A stretch of 31,478 bases of DNA from JBPBPI01 sp050954885 (GCA_050954885.1 JBPBPI010000114.1:1-31478); one strand, 5' to 3'. Positions 1 to 8,723 are shown, numbered from the stretch's first letter. Made by a program: numbers and translations. Notes: a model not told the origin generated them from the sequence alone.

Positions 1-29
1 TGTGTTGTATCAATTGTGTTGAAACTTTG

Positions 30-455
30 TCATATTGATTTTGTAGCTTCTGTAAGTTTTGTATTTCCAACTTCCGCAGATTTTGACTCTCCAATTTTGT
101 TAGATTCTGTCTGTTCTGTAACTCTGCTACGACGAAAGCTACCTGCTTTATGGCGCCACACCTCTTTGTTTTCTTCCCTTGCACTCTCCCATGTTTCTTG
201 AAGTATCAATGTTGCTAAATTTACATCCGTGTCTTTGCCTAAGATCCCTTGTACCTTTTTTAAAAGCGCGCGCGCCAGTTTTATCTCTGCCTCATCCTTA
301 CGTTGTTTGAGTTGTAGAATCTTGTCGTCAAGCTGTCTTATTTTCTCCATATCAAACCTTTCTTTTGTTCGTATATCATTATTCCTGTTATGTGCATTTT
401 TTAGCTGCACTGCTTTTTGATAATTCGCATAGACACCTATCGTTTTCTTCAACAA
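30..455 (-). CDS. TraC/TraD (Ti-type)-like relaxosome accessory protein
   Basis: This 141-residue, highly charged protein has an amphipathic coiled-coil stretch at residues 36-66, followed by a conserved-looking ALLKKVQGILG segment and a Ser/Thr/Lys-rich tail. It lies head to head with the relaxase gene across the oriT-bearing gap. Ti plasmids have the same arrangement, with traC/traD divergent from traA and oriT between them. In that family these small proteins help the relaxase at oriT; that role here is inferred from position and the coiled coil. The first codon is TTG at 455, preceded on the minus strand by a good ribosome site (AAAGGTGA, about 6 nt away). A second TTG follows at once. 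The last part is low complexity, and the stop lies close to the window edge. Confidence 0.6.
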   Translation of the reverse strand: MLKKTIGVYANYQKAVQLKNAHNRNNDIRTKERFDMEKIRQLDDKILQLKQRKDEAEIKLARALLKKVQGILGKDTDVNLATLILQETWESAREENKEVWRHKAGSFRRSRVTEQTESNKIGESKSAEVGNTKLTEATKSI

Positions 456-865
456 TCTATTTCACCTTTCCAAGCCACAACCTTTGTTTTCTTTAATGAC
501 TTCGTCTGCTTTGTCCGCGTACCGCTGCTCCTTTGCCAAACGCTATAGTTATTCAAATCTTTACCTTAGGGATTGACTCACCCCTAAGACCCCTGTTGTG
601 TAGAACGAATGAAGAACAAAATAAGCTAAAATAAAAAGATCCACAAGTCCTGGCAACCTTGGTAGACAGGCGCGCTTATATGTTGTAATAAATTACAACA
701 GCACTTCGACGCAAGCGTCAATCATCAAATGGTTGTTTAACCAATTTAAAGACGTAAGGTGTGCAAACCTAAAAGTAAAAAGTGTTAATGTACAAATAAG
801 CAAAGTGTTCAGATTCAAATGTGTAAGTTATTAAGTTTTAAAAGCAACATTTAAGGTAACAACCC
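456..865. promoter_or_regulatory. Divergent intergenic region between relaxosome helper and relaxase
   Basis: This 410-base gap has no convincing gene. From left to right it holds: a Shine-Dalgarno for the leftward gene (just after 455); a dyad of 7-bp arms, CTTAGGG at 565-571 and CCCTAAG at 582-588; the oriT core (669-719, listed separately); an AT-rich stretch from about 740; and a Shine-Dalgarno, AAGGTAA, just before the TTG start of the relaxase at 866. Promoters must lie here for both directions, but I cannot place a -35/-10 pair with confidence. Confidence 0.6.
669..719 (-). other. oriT: Predicted MOBQ-type origin of transfer (oriT)
   Basis: The minus strand reads TAAGCGCGCC at 678-669. 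This is one base different from the RSF1010-type nic core TAAGTGCGCC. Just upstream on that strand is a perfect hairpin: TGTTGTAA at 681-688, loop TAAA, TTACAACA at 693-700. Hairpin followed by TAAGYGCGCC is the layout of RSF1010-like and Ti oriTs. A second small hairpin, GACGC-AA-GCGTC, is at 708-719. The site lies between the relaxase gene and its helper, as in Ti plasmids. If nicked here on the minus strand, DNA to the left would enter the recipient first and the tra operon last (inference). Confidence 0.75.
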
Positions 866-3800
866 TTGGCTATCTTTCATGCCAGCATGAGAATGCTTTC
901 ACGATCAGACCGTAATACGGTGAAGGCGATTGCTTACCGTACCGGCACTGATTTATATGATGAGAAGTCAGGTAAATGGTTCTACTACTCCAGTAAAGAT
1001 GTGGCCCATGTTGAACTGCTTTTGCCAGACAATGCACCGCAGTGGGCGAAAGATTTAAAACTCAAAATTGCCCAAGATCGCACGGCCGGTGTTCAAGAGT
1101 TTTCTAACTTAGCAGAGCGTGCTGAGAAACGAAAAGACTCGCAAGTTTATCGTGAGTTTGAGTTTGCTCTTCCCAAAGAACTCACCAATGAACAGAACAT
1201 AAAACTCGCTAATGAATTTCTACAGGATCAAGCGTGTCAGTTGGGAATGGTGGCCCTGCCGTCTTTTCACTTTGATACAGATGAAGAGACAGGGGAGGGG
1301 CGACCCCATTGTCATGCCATCTTCTTAACCCGTGAGTTAGAAGAGAGAGGACTCTGCGCGAAGAAAGAGCTGTCGTGGAATCAAAAAGAAATTAACTCAA
1401 CTTGGCGAGAACAGCTTGCGGCATATGCTAATTTCTATCTCAAGATGTATGGCCATGAAGCCCGTGTGGATCACCGTTCTTACGAAGCACAAGGCATCGA
1501 TATTTTGCCCCAACCCAAGCTTGGTCGTGGGGCCAAGGTACGAGACGGCCGCGAGCGATCAGATGACATCAAACGTGGACGGGATCAGTTTGAGACCCAA
1601 CGTCAACGCAATGTGGCGAAGATCATTGAGAACCCTAGTGTTGTGCTGGATATCGTCACTCGACAGTACTCAACATTCATGTGGGGTGATGTGGAGAAAG
1701 TGCTTGCAAGGTACGTGAAGGAAGAAGACATCTACCTGAGTGTTCACGAGAAACTAAAGAATTCAGCTGAACTGGTTTTGTTGAAAGAAGGCAAGAGTAA
1801 AGAAGCAACGGCAGAAACATTAGAGACTGAGCACAGTATAAAAAACACAGATCGTGCTGAAAATAGCAAGACCAACTCAAAGGATCGTCAGCCAGGAGAA
1901 GAGGCAAACAGGTCTGATTATAAAGATACAGCACGCTCTGAAAATATTGATGGAATTAAGGATACTCAGACAACAAGGAACAACGAACAATTAGGTAAGT
2001 TTGGAAAAGAGCCTAAAGTTGAAACAACGCTACAACACACGACCAGTTCTTTAGATTTTTCCAACATCCTGAATGATTCAAGTTTTTCAAACACCTCAAA
2101 TAAGCTAGACATCTTAGCAACCATATCAACGACTTCAATCTACACAACTCGTTCGATGATAAAGTCTGAACTGTCATTGGTGCGTTTGGCAGAAAAGATG
2201 GGATCCCATCAAAGCCATGGAACCTCAATCCATAAAGTGGATCAAGCGATCAAGACCACGAATGAAAAGATGGCCGTCCTTGGACATCAGTTATCTCCAG
2301 ATCAAGTCTTGGCCTTACGTCATGTGACCAAAGGTGATCAGCTATCGTGTGTGATTGGGTATGCAGGATCTGGTAAGAGCACCATGTTCAAGACCGCCAC
2401 ACAAGCCTGGCAGACCTCTGGTTATAAAGTGTATGGTTTGGCACCTACAGGACGAGCTGCCCAGAATCTGGAAGAGATTGGCATCAAGTCACAAACCCTG
2501 CATAAGTTTTTAAAGGATTATCAAGAAGGCCGAAGCCGTTACAATGCTAAGTCTGTTCTTATTTTAGATGAAGCGGGTATGGTGGATGTTCGTCGGTTTA
2601 ACGAGTTGCTGTCTGCCGCTGATCATCTGGGTGTGAAGCTGGTGATCTCAGGGGATGGCGCTCAAGCTCAGCCCATTGAAGCCGGTCCTGCCTTTAGACT
2701 GGTAACAGACCGATTAGGTGTTCAGAAGATGGATACCATCATCCGACAACAAGTGGATTGGCAACGTGAGGCCACCCGGTTGTTTGGTACTTATGAAACC
2801 AAGGAAGCGCTTAATCTTTACTTAGACAAAGGTCATATCCAATTCATTGGGGAGAAGGTTGACACCTTAGATAAGCTGGTAGCCAAAGATCAACATAGGG
2901 AAGTCATCACTCTTTATAATTTATCTCGTCGTGTCAGTGGAAATATGTGGCATATCATTACTGAAGATCTAAAACAGCATGAAGTTGGTTCCAAGGAATT
3001 CACCAGAGGTGTCTTTAACCATTTTGACTTTGAAGAGTTCAAACATTGGCAAGGGGTGCGTCAAAGTGCAGCCAGTGAGATGATATCTAATATCGACACC
3101 TACCGACCCCTGATGAAACAGCAAGGCGTGGATCCGGTTGCTTTTGCAGCAAACTTTATTAGTAAAGAAGTGAGTGAAGAACACAGGCATAGCCAGATAC
3201 AACATCTGATTAAAGGTTGGAAGTTAGAAACACCTGATGAGGGCCAAGCGCTGCATGTGTGTGATCTCAGACAAGAGACCCGAAAAGAACTGATTCAAGC
3301 TTGGTCCCAATCACAAAAAGATCATGCAGAAAAATCCCATTTGATGTTGACCTACACCAATAAAGACACGTCACGTCTCAATGATGAAGCGCGATCATTG
3401 ATGCGTCTGGCAGGACGCCTTGCTGTTGAAGAGCATATCCACACCATCAAACGCGAAAACCTTGATGACTTTGGACGTACCATCACCCGTACAGAACGCA
3501 AAGCCTTTGCGGTCGGTGAGCGATTGGTCTTTACCCGTAATGATAAAAGCCTCGATGTTAAAAATGGCACCTTGGGTACCATCATTGAGATGAATGGCGA
3601 TAAACTCAAGGTCAAGATCGATAAAACTAAATCTGATGATAAGGATCAAATTGTCTCGTTCTCGACAAACCTGAATCCTTATATTGATCAAGGGTGGGCC
3701 ATCACGATCATCAAATCTCAAGGCAGTACGGCCGATCGTGTCTTTAAGCTCGCCACCCATGAACAAGATCGTAACTTGGCCTATGTGGGTATGACGCGTC

Positions 3801-5560
3801 ATAAAGAATTCTTACAGGTGTTTGGTTCTAAGCTGGATTTCTGGCGAGAGGAAATCTTTACCAAGCGATTGTCACAATCGAGAGAGAAGCTTTCGTCATT
3901 AGATTACCTGTCAAAAGAAGAAGCACGTGCGCACATCAGGCCACCTGAAAGACTTACGGATGCCCTTAATTCACTGGGTAATAAGTTAGAATCATGGGGC
4001 TACACCTCGCGCAAGAGTTGGGAGAACTTGACTGCCAGGTTCATAGGTCAGAAGATAATCGATAAAGATTGGACGCCTCATGTGTCTCAGACAATCGATG
4101 AGACCATCCGGGCACGGGAGATGATGAGCATAAACCCTGAGGGTATGAGTTCTGCCCACACACAAGGAGCTCAAAGTACAGCTTCAAATTCTCAAGCAGG
4201 CAGAGGTTCTTCATCTACCTATGGATCAGGGAGAGACAACTCTAGCTCATCATCTTCTGTTATTATCACAGATAGTATTTCTGACTTCATTAACAAGCAA
4301 GCTGACATTGATGCTGCCAGGAACATGAAAGATAAGACCTCTGATCAGGTTGATTCTGTATCTCAAGCTGTGGCTTCTTCTACACAGAACGATCAAGAAA
4401 AAGATGTCCAAGTTGGCAATAACAAGTTAAAAGAGTCTGTTGATGATATTTTAACAAATTCTGTAAATGATAAAGTTGAAACCAACAACATTTTTGAAAA
4501 CATTGTTCCTCACAGACATCAACAACAGACGTCTCAGCTCTCTGAGGATCAGGAAAGACATAACGTAAATGATCAAAAGATCGTTGTTCAAGATAGCCAA
4601 TCACTTGATAAAGCGGGTCCTGCCCCACTCACGTCTGTCCCCAATTCAGAACAAGAACCTGCTACTCGCGCTTCTGGCCTTGAGTCTGGCAGGTCAACAA
4701 TTGAGACGTCGCAAGAAGTAAAGCAAATATTCTCTTCTGCTAAAGAAATGTCAAAAGACATCTCTAGATTCCTGGACCTCACCAATACAGTGAAGCAGAT
4801 TAGCGTGTTAAACAATCCTGAAGCGTCAAAGAAGATCTTTGCAGAACTTGAATCCATTGCCAAAGATTGGTCACAGCGCCCTGAGTTTATGGATCAAATC
4901 GAAGCATCAGAAAACAAAACAGCAATTAAGTTGGCCAATGATTATGCTAAAGAGTTTCAGCCACCACCACAAAGGGTAACGATAGGACAGGCGTTTCAAG
5001 AGATGACTGTACAGCAGCATGTAAAACTGGAAGAAGATACGAATAGATTCCTGGACCTCACCAATACAGTGAAGCAGATTAGTGTGTTAAATAATCCTGA
5101 AGCGTCAAAGAAGATCTTTGCAGAACTTGAATCCATTGCCAAAGATTGGTCACAGCAACCTGAGTTTATGGATCAAATCGAAGCATCAGAAAACAAAACA
5201 GCAATTAAGTTGGCCAATGATTATGCTAAAGAGTTTCAGCCACCACCACAAATGGTAACGATAGGACAGGCGTTTCAAGAGATGACTGTACAGCAGCATG
5301 TAAAACTGGAAGAAGATACGAATAGATTCCTGGACCTCACCAATACAGTGAAGCAGATTAGCGTGTTAAACAATCCTGAAGCGTCAAAGAAGATCTTTGC
5401 AGAACTTGAATCCATTGCCAAAGATTGGTCACAGCGCCCTGAATTTATAGATCAGATTAGGCAATCAGAGAATAGCAGTGCCATCAGGCTGGCACAAAGT
5501 TATGTCAAAGAACATACGAGCATCAAACAACAAATGCAGAGCTACGAACTTGAACGTTAG
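866..5560 (+). CDS. traA: Ti-type conjugative relaxase-helicase TraA (MobA/MobL + RecD/TraI-like helicase)
   Basis: This 1564-residue protein would nick oriT and unwind the transferred strand. The N-terminus is a MobA/MobL relaxase: MAIFHASMR, candidate catalytic tyrosine Y24 (AIAYRTG), and the metal-binding histidines in RPHCHAIFLTR (residues 146-156). A superfamily 1 helicase follows: Walker A GYAGSGKST near residue 500, Walker B VLILDEAG, and late motifs TIIKSQGST and YVGMTRHKE. After about residue 1090 the protein becomes Ser/Gln-rich. It ends in two full and one partial copy of a 93-residue repeat, which ordinary Ti TraA proteins do not have as far as I know. The start is TTG at 866, chosen because AAGGTAA lies 8 nt upstream and the encoded N-terminus matches the family. 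The gene stands alone on the plus strand, divergent from the helper and convergent with the tra operon. Confidence 0.95.
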   Translation: MAIFHASMRMLSRSDRNTVKAIAYRTGTDLYDEKSGKWFYYSSKDVAHVELLLPDNAPQWAKDLKLKIAQDRTAGVQEFSNLAERAEKRKDSQVYREFEFALPKELTNEQNIKLANEFLQDQACQLGMVALPSFHFDTDEETGEGRPHCHAIFLTRELEERGLCAKKELSWNQKEINSTWREQLAAYANFYLKMYGHEARVDHRSYEAQGIDILPQPKLGRGAKVRDGRERSDDIKRGRDQFETQRQRNVAKIIENPSVVLDIVTRQYSTFMWGDVEKVLARYVKEEDIYLSVHEKLKNSAELVLLKEGKSKEATAETLETEHSIKNTDRAENSKTNSKDRQPGEEANRSDYKDTARSENIDGIKDTQTTRNNEQLGKFGKEPKVETTLQHTTSSLDFSNILNDSSFSNTSNKLDILATISTTSIYTTRSMIKSELSLVRLAEKMGSHQSHGTSIHKVDQAIKTTNEKMAVLGHQLSPDQVLALRHVTKGDQLSCVIGYAGSGKSTMFKTATQAWQTSGYKVYGLAPTGRAAQNLEEIGIKSQTLHKFLKDYQEGRSRYNAKSVLILDEAGMVDVRRFNELLSAADHLGVKLVISGDGAQAQPIEAGPAFRLVTDRLGVQKMDTIIRQQVDWQREATRLFGTYETKEALNLYLDKGHIQFIGEKVDTLDKLVAKDQHREVITLYNLSRRVSGNMWHIITEDLKQHEVGSKEFTRGVFNHFDFEEFKHWQGVRQSAASEMISNIDTYRPLMKQQGVDPVAFAANFISKEVSEEHRHSQIQHLIKGWKLETPDEGQALHVCDLRQETRKELIQAWSQSQKDHAEKSHLMLTYTNKDTSRLNDEARSLMRLAGRLAVEEHIHTIKRENLDDFGRTITRTERKAFAVGERLVFTRNDKSLDVKNGTLGTIIEMNGDKLKVKIDKTKSDDKDQIVSFSTNLNPYIDQGWAITIIKSQGSTADRVFKLATHEQDRNLAYVGMTRHKEFLQVFGSKLDFWREEIFTKRLSQSREKLSSLDYLSKEEARAHIRPPERLTDALNSLGNKLESWGYTSRKSWENLTARFIGQKIIDKDWTPHVSQTIDETIRAREMMSINPEGMSSAHTQGAQSTASNSQAGRGSSSTYGSGRDNSSSSSSVIITDSISDFINKQADIDAARNMKDKTSDQVDSVSQAVASSTQNDQEKDVQVGNNKLKESVDDILTNSVNDKVETNNIFENIVPHRHQQQTSQLSEDQERHNVNDQKIVVQDSQSLDKAGPAPLTSVPNSEQEPATRASGLESGRSTIETSQEVKQIFSSAKEMSKDISRFLDLTNTVKQISVLNNPEASKKIFAELESIAKDWSQRPEFMDQIEASENKTAIKLANDYAKEFQPPPQRVTIGQAFQEMTVQQHVKLEEDTNRFLDLTNTVKQISVLNNPEASKKIFAELESIAKDWSQQPEFMDQIEASENKTAIKLANDYAKEFQPPPQMVTIGQAFQEMTVQQHVKLEEDTNRFLDLTNTVKQISVLNNPEASKKIFAELESIAKDWSQRPEFIDQIRQSENSSAIRLAQSYVKEHTSIKQQMQSYELER
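4766..5456 (+). repeat. 279-bp tandem repeat inside traA (2.5 copies)
   Basis: Copies begin with AGATTCCTGGACCTCACC at 4766, 5045 and 5324, exactly 279 bp (93 codons) apart. Copies one and two differ at only a few positions, for example CAGCGC versus CAGCAA in the WSQ(R/Q)PEF codons and AGG versus ATG near the unit end. The third is full identity for about 130 bp and then diverges into the protein's C-terminus. The unit encodes a helical, charged segment from FLDLTNTVKQ to EEDTNR. Such near-identity implies recent duplication or ongoing gene conversion. Confidence 0.97.
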
Positions 5561-5693
5561 CTATTATGATTTGACTTTTTTCGTAACTCTGTAGAGTAAA
5601 GAAATTAATAAAGTATCTTATAGATGGTTTACTGATACAAGTACAGTATGAATGGTATTTATAATGAAAAAGCTATTCTGATATCTAGTACGG

Positions 5694-5709
5694 TTAGGGA
5701 CTACCCTAA
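5694..5709. repeat. Small dyad downstream of traA
   Basis: TTAGGG at 5694-5699 and CCCTAA at 5704-5709 form 6-bp arms around ACTA. It lies in the 247-bp gap between traA and the Rpn gene. There is no T-run after it, so a terminator role is weak. The arms share their sequence with the dyad at 565-588 on the other side of traA. Confidence 0.35.
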
Positions 5710-5807
5710 AAGAGACAGCTGCATCACGGTCAAAAAACATTTTCAGGTTGTCATTTTATTCTGATAAGATATGAGTCAAGAAACATTCACAATCAATTGA
5801 GATTTTA

Positions 5808-6797
5808 ATGCTACTGAGTAAATTCCTGGATCCGAAGAATGATGTGGCGTTTCGCCGTATCTTTGGCTCTGAGCGCAATAAAGACATCCTGATTCACTTC
5901 CTCAATGATATTCTGGTGTTTAAGGAAAGACAACCTATTGTTGAGGTCACCTTCCTCAAGACCATTCAAGATCCTGAGATTGCCGCCAAGAAGACCAGCA
6001 TTGTTGATATTCTTTGTCGTGATGAAGCAGGACACACCTACGTGATCGAGATGCAAGTCGCCAAATCTAAAGGCTTTGAAAAACGCGCCCAGTACTACGC
6101 AGCCAAAGCCTATATCTCTCAGATGGATCGAGGGGATAGCAAATACTACAATCTCAAGGAAGTGATCTTCTTGGCAATTGCTGACTTTGTCATGTTTCCA
6201 GAGAAGAAAGAGTATAAATCAGATCATGTCATCTTGGACAAGGCAACTCACGAACACGATCTGAAAGACTTCTCCTTTACCTTTCTAGAACTCGGTAAGT
6301 TCAACAAGAGTAAAGACGACCTTCAGACCATGATTGAGAAGTGGTCGTACTACTTCAAGCACGCAGACGAGACGTCAGAGAAAGAGCTTCATGAGATCTT
6401 TGAGCAAGACACGATCATCCGTAAAGCCTACGAAGAGCTGAATCGCTTTTCTTGGAATGAAGAAGAGTTACAGGCCTACGATCAAGAGATCAAGCGAGAG
6501 CGAGACAATGAAGCGGTGATGGATGAGAAGATCTATCAGGCTGAATTGAAAGGTTTAGAAAAAGGAAAAGCAGAAGGTATCCAGGAAGGAATGGAAAAGG
6601 GAAAAGAAGAAGGTAAGGCAGAGGGTATCCAGGAAGGAATGGAAAAGGGAAAAGAAGAAGGCGTACAAAAAGCTTCTTATACTATTGCCGTTAATCTCTT
6701 GAATCTTGGTCTGACCCTTGACAAAGTTTCCGAGGCCACAGGGCTTCCTGTCCCTGTTTTGGAAGAACTCAAGAAATTAACGAGTACGATCTCTTGA
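5808..6797 (+). CDS. Rpn-family recombination-promoting nuclease / PD-(D/E)XK 'putative transposase'
   Basis: This 329-residue protein opens with the family signature (FLDPKNDVAFRRIFG). It carries the PD-(D/E)XK core: IVDILCRDE with D67, then VIEMQV with E81-x-Q83, followed by the helix that usually reads RAQYYAAKAY. Members of this family (PDDEXK_2, Rpn) are DNA endonucleases that raise recombination. They are common as accessory genes in endosymbiont genomes and mobile elements, and are often misnamed transposases. The tail has Lys/Glu/Gly-rich repeats (KAEGIQEGMEKGKEEG twice), typical of the family. The ATG at 5808 has only a weak GAG ribosome site. It is transcribed away from traA in the same direction, ends in a hairpin, and faces traD. 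No terminal repeats typical of an insertion sequence are visible around it. Confidence 0.92.
   Translation: MLLSKFLDPKNDVAFRRIFGSERNKDILIHFLNDILVFKERQPIVEVTFLKTIQDPEIAAKKTSIVDILCRDEAGHTYVIEMQVAKSKGFEKRAQYYAAKAYISQMDRGDSKYYNLKEVIFLAIADFVMFPEKKEYKSDHVILDKATHEHDLKDFSFTFLELGKFNKSKDDLQTMIEKWSYYFKHADETSEKELHEIFEQDTIIRKAYEELNRFSWNEEELQAYDQEIKRERDNEAVMDEKIYQAELKGLEKGKAEGIQEGMEKGKEEGKAEGIQEGMEKGKEEGVQKASYTIAVNLLNLGLTLDKVSEATGLPVPVLEELKKLTSTIS
6570..6665 (+). repeat. 48-bp tandem repeat in the Rpn gene
   Basis: Two copies (6570-6617 and 6618-6665) encode the same 16 residues, AEGIQEGMEKGKEEGK-like. They differ at only a few third positions (GCAGAAGGT versus GCAGAGGGT). In-frame repeats of this type vary in number between Rpn homologues. 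Confidence 0.9.
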
Positions 6798-6831
6798 AGA
6801 TTACTTAACGCCGATTGAATTTAGGTGCTTT

Positions 6832-6867
6832 GACGTCCTTACCTACCTTTAGGTGGGTAAGGACGTC
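6832..6867. terminator. Strong hairpin between convergent genes
   Basis: GACGTCCTTACCTACC (6832-6847) and GGTGGGTAAGGACGTC (6852-6867) pair over 16 positions with one G-T wobble, leaving a 4-base TTTA loop. It sits 35 bp after the Rpn stop and 74 bp before the end of traD, so it could stop transcription from both sides. No T-tract follows on either strand, so intrinsic termination is not certain. A REP-like or protein-bound palindrome is an alternative. Confidence 0.55.
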
Positions 6868-6940
6868 AGCATATGTCATTGATGATGACAAGGTCGGATC
6901 AACCGCTTCTTACAAATTACAGTCATCATTTTTCCACCTC

Positions 6941-8716
6941 TTACGTCACGAGTTGATACTTCACTTTTGTGGCAGGATAATCGCCAGGGAGGAGTACGTA
7001 GGCTTCTAAAGCATTGAGTGACATGATCTTGGTGGCCGGAATGGTCGCCTGGGTTCGGTGCTGAGAAGAAATATTAATGCCGTCTCGTGATCCGACTGAG
7101 ATGTTCTCAACAGAGGACACAATATCTTGCTCGCCCAAGGTGAGGGACAGATCTTTGGCCGTTTCAGGATCTGGTGATCTGAAGATGACTTTGGTTGAGG
7201 AGTTGGACATGAGCGTTTTGGTGATGGCACGCGAATAGATGTCATCAATCTGACTTTTGTTCTGAAACCCTAGTACACAACAAGCGCCGCATTTAGCGCC
7301 TTCGCTAATCAGACGTTTCAAAGACTCAATGGCAAAATCCCAGCCCGCCACTTCATCTGAGACCATCCACAGTCGATTTTTAAAGTCCTCACCGGCTCGC
7401 TCAAGACCGACCAGTGTAAAGTTAAACAAAGAGGCCAGGAAAGGTGCTAGAATTGGTCTTTCTGTGGGGGATGCTTTTAGAAACAGCCAGGTGTCTTCTT
7501 GCTTGCGGTCTTTGATCCATTTGGTAATGGAGAAGGGCTCTTGTGTTGAGGTCAAATATTCATAAGAGGCAAGGCACGTGCCCACCTGCATCCGGATCCC
7601 GGCTGCTGTCTTTTCTGCTTCAAGACGCATAATACCGCTCATCGCTGAGTCTTGATAAAACAGTTCTGTGTTCTTTCCCAAAGGCTCCCAACAGCACCAC
7701 TTTAAGATATCTTTCATGGTGGGAGGTGTGTCTTGCTTTGATAAAATTCTGGCGGTTGTGGCCAATAACAAACGGGCATTGTTATGCCAAGTGGGATCGC
7801 CCTTACCTTCAGGAACAACGGACTTTGCCCAAGTATCGTACTCATGATCCTTCAACTCTTCTCCCCATATGGTCCAACTGACAGAGCGCGAATCAAAGGG
7901 ATTGACGAGGAAGTCACGTTCAGGTCGGTAGTACCTACGGGTCAGTTCCCCTGTTGAATCTAAAATGACAGCACGCCCCCCTTTGGCTCTGACCTGATCC
8001 AGTAGATATTTGATACAATTTGTTTTTCCCATACGGGTGGCCCCAATAATGGCAATATGTTGATTCTCACCATCTTTGGGCAAAGGGAGTAGAGGTGCTA
8101 CATTGTAACAAGACCGTCCCGCAGCTGAGATCAGTTTAGCGACCTTATGTACCGGCAAAACTTCTTTGCCGCTTATGACTTTATCTTGTCTGGCTTTTTG
8201 GCTTTTCGTTTTGAATTTCCAAATCATCAGGCCCATGCCCAGGGTCCAGCTACCGAGTCCCCATAATAATACTTGATGGACACGACTGGCTTCTTGCAAC
8301 ACCCAAGGGTTCTTCAGGAAGTTAAAGGTCCGCATATAAATACGTCCCCGGTTTGGCACCCAAAGATCAGTGGTCAGTTGAGACAGCTTTTTGTAAGCAG
8401 AGGGGATACCTTTTGTCCCCTTGAGTAGCGTACGCAGGAAGACATCAACATCAATCAGTAAATACTGTTGCAACCAAGGCCACACCATCATCTTGAACTT
8501 GCCACCAAGATAAGACAGCAGGTAGAAATCCCAAACCAGCCATAGGCTGACATCTTCAAACAAGCAGCCAAGGCCGATGCCTAAGGCACCACATAGAAGA
8601 CTGAGGAGCGCCACGATCTTAAAATTCTGATAGCGCATACGCCATCCATGGCTAAAGAGTTGGCCACCTCTTGTGAAAGAATCAGATTGGAAAGGAAGCG
8701 TTTGTTTGTCGGTCAT
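6941..8716 (-). CDS. traD: Type IV coupling protein TraD (VirD4/TraD family ATPase)
   Basis: This 591-residue inner-membrane DNA-pumping ATPase links the relaxosome to the channel. Hydrophobic segments at about 33-55 and 148-166 fit the two-helix membrane anchor. Walker A is IGATRMGKTN near residues 224-233, followed by ILDSTGE. Walker B is LWMVSDEVAGW, where family members place the catalytic acidic pair. The end (LLPGDYPATKVKYQLV) is typical of the core. It is shorter than F TraD (about 717) and lacks that protein's long C-terminal tail, which contacts the relaxosome. This fits a different relaxase partner (the Ti-type TraA). The start at 8716 has no clear ribosome site and lies 7 nt after the previous stop, so translation is probably coupled. 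It is the last gene of the operon. Confidence 0.95.
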   Translation of the reverse strand: MTDKQTLPFQSDSFTRGGQLFSHGWRMRYQNFKIVALLSLLCGALGIGLGCLFEDVSLWLVWDFYLLSYLGGKFKMMVWPWLQQYLLIDVDVFLRTLLKGTKGIPSAYKKLSQLTTDLWVPNRGRIYMRTFNFLKNPWVLQEASRVHQVLLWGLGSWTLGMGLMIWKFKTKSQKARQDKVISGKEVLPVHKVAKLISAAGRSCYNVAPLLPLPKDGENQHIAIIGATRMGKTNCIKYLLDQVRAKGGRAVILDSTGELTRRYYRPERDFLVNPFDSRSVSWTIWGEELKDHEYDTWAKSVVPEGKGDPTWHNNARLLLATTARILSKQDTPPTMKDILKWCCWEPLGKNTELFYQDSAMSGIMRLEAEKTAAGIRMQVGTCLASYEYLTSTQEPFSITKWIKDRKQEDTWLFLKASPTERPILAPFLASLFNFTLVGLERAGEDFKNRLWMVSDEVAGWDFAIESLKRLISEGAKCGACCVLGFQNKSQIDDIYSRAITKTLMSNSSTKVIFRSPDPETAKDLSLTLGEQDIVSSVENISVGSRDGINISSQHRTQATIPATKIMSLNALEAYVLLPGDYPATKVKYQLVT

Positions 8717-8723
8717 GATTAAT

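Noticed and set aside
3395..3802. 135-codon minus-strand frame inside traA
   Set aside because: It lies over the conserved helicase motifs of traA and has no signals of its own.
4766..5456. CRISPR-like array
   Set aside because: The repeats are 279 bp, directly adjacent, without spacers, and in frame with traA.
5808..6797. Rpn gene as a complete insertion sequence
   Set aside because: No inverted ends or target duplications are visible around the gene. The hairpin at 6832 has no partner upstream.
6815..7009. 64-codon plus-strand frame after the Rpn gene
   Set aside because: It is made of the hairpin and the antisense of the traD end, with no ribosome site.
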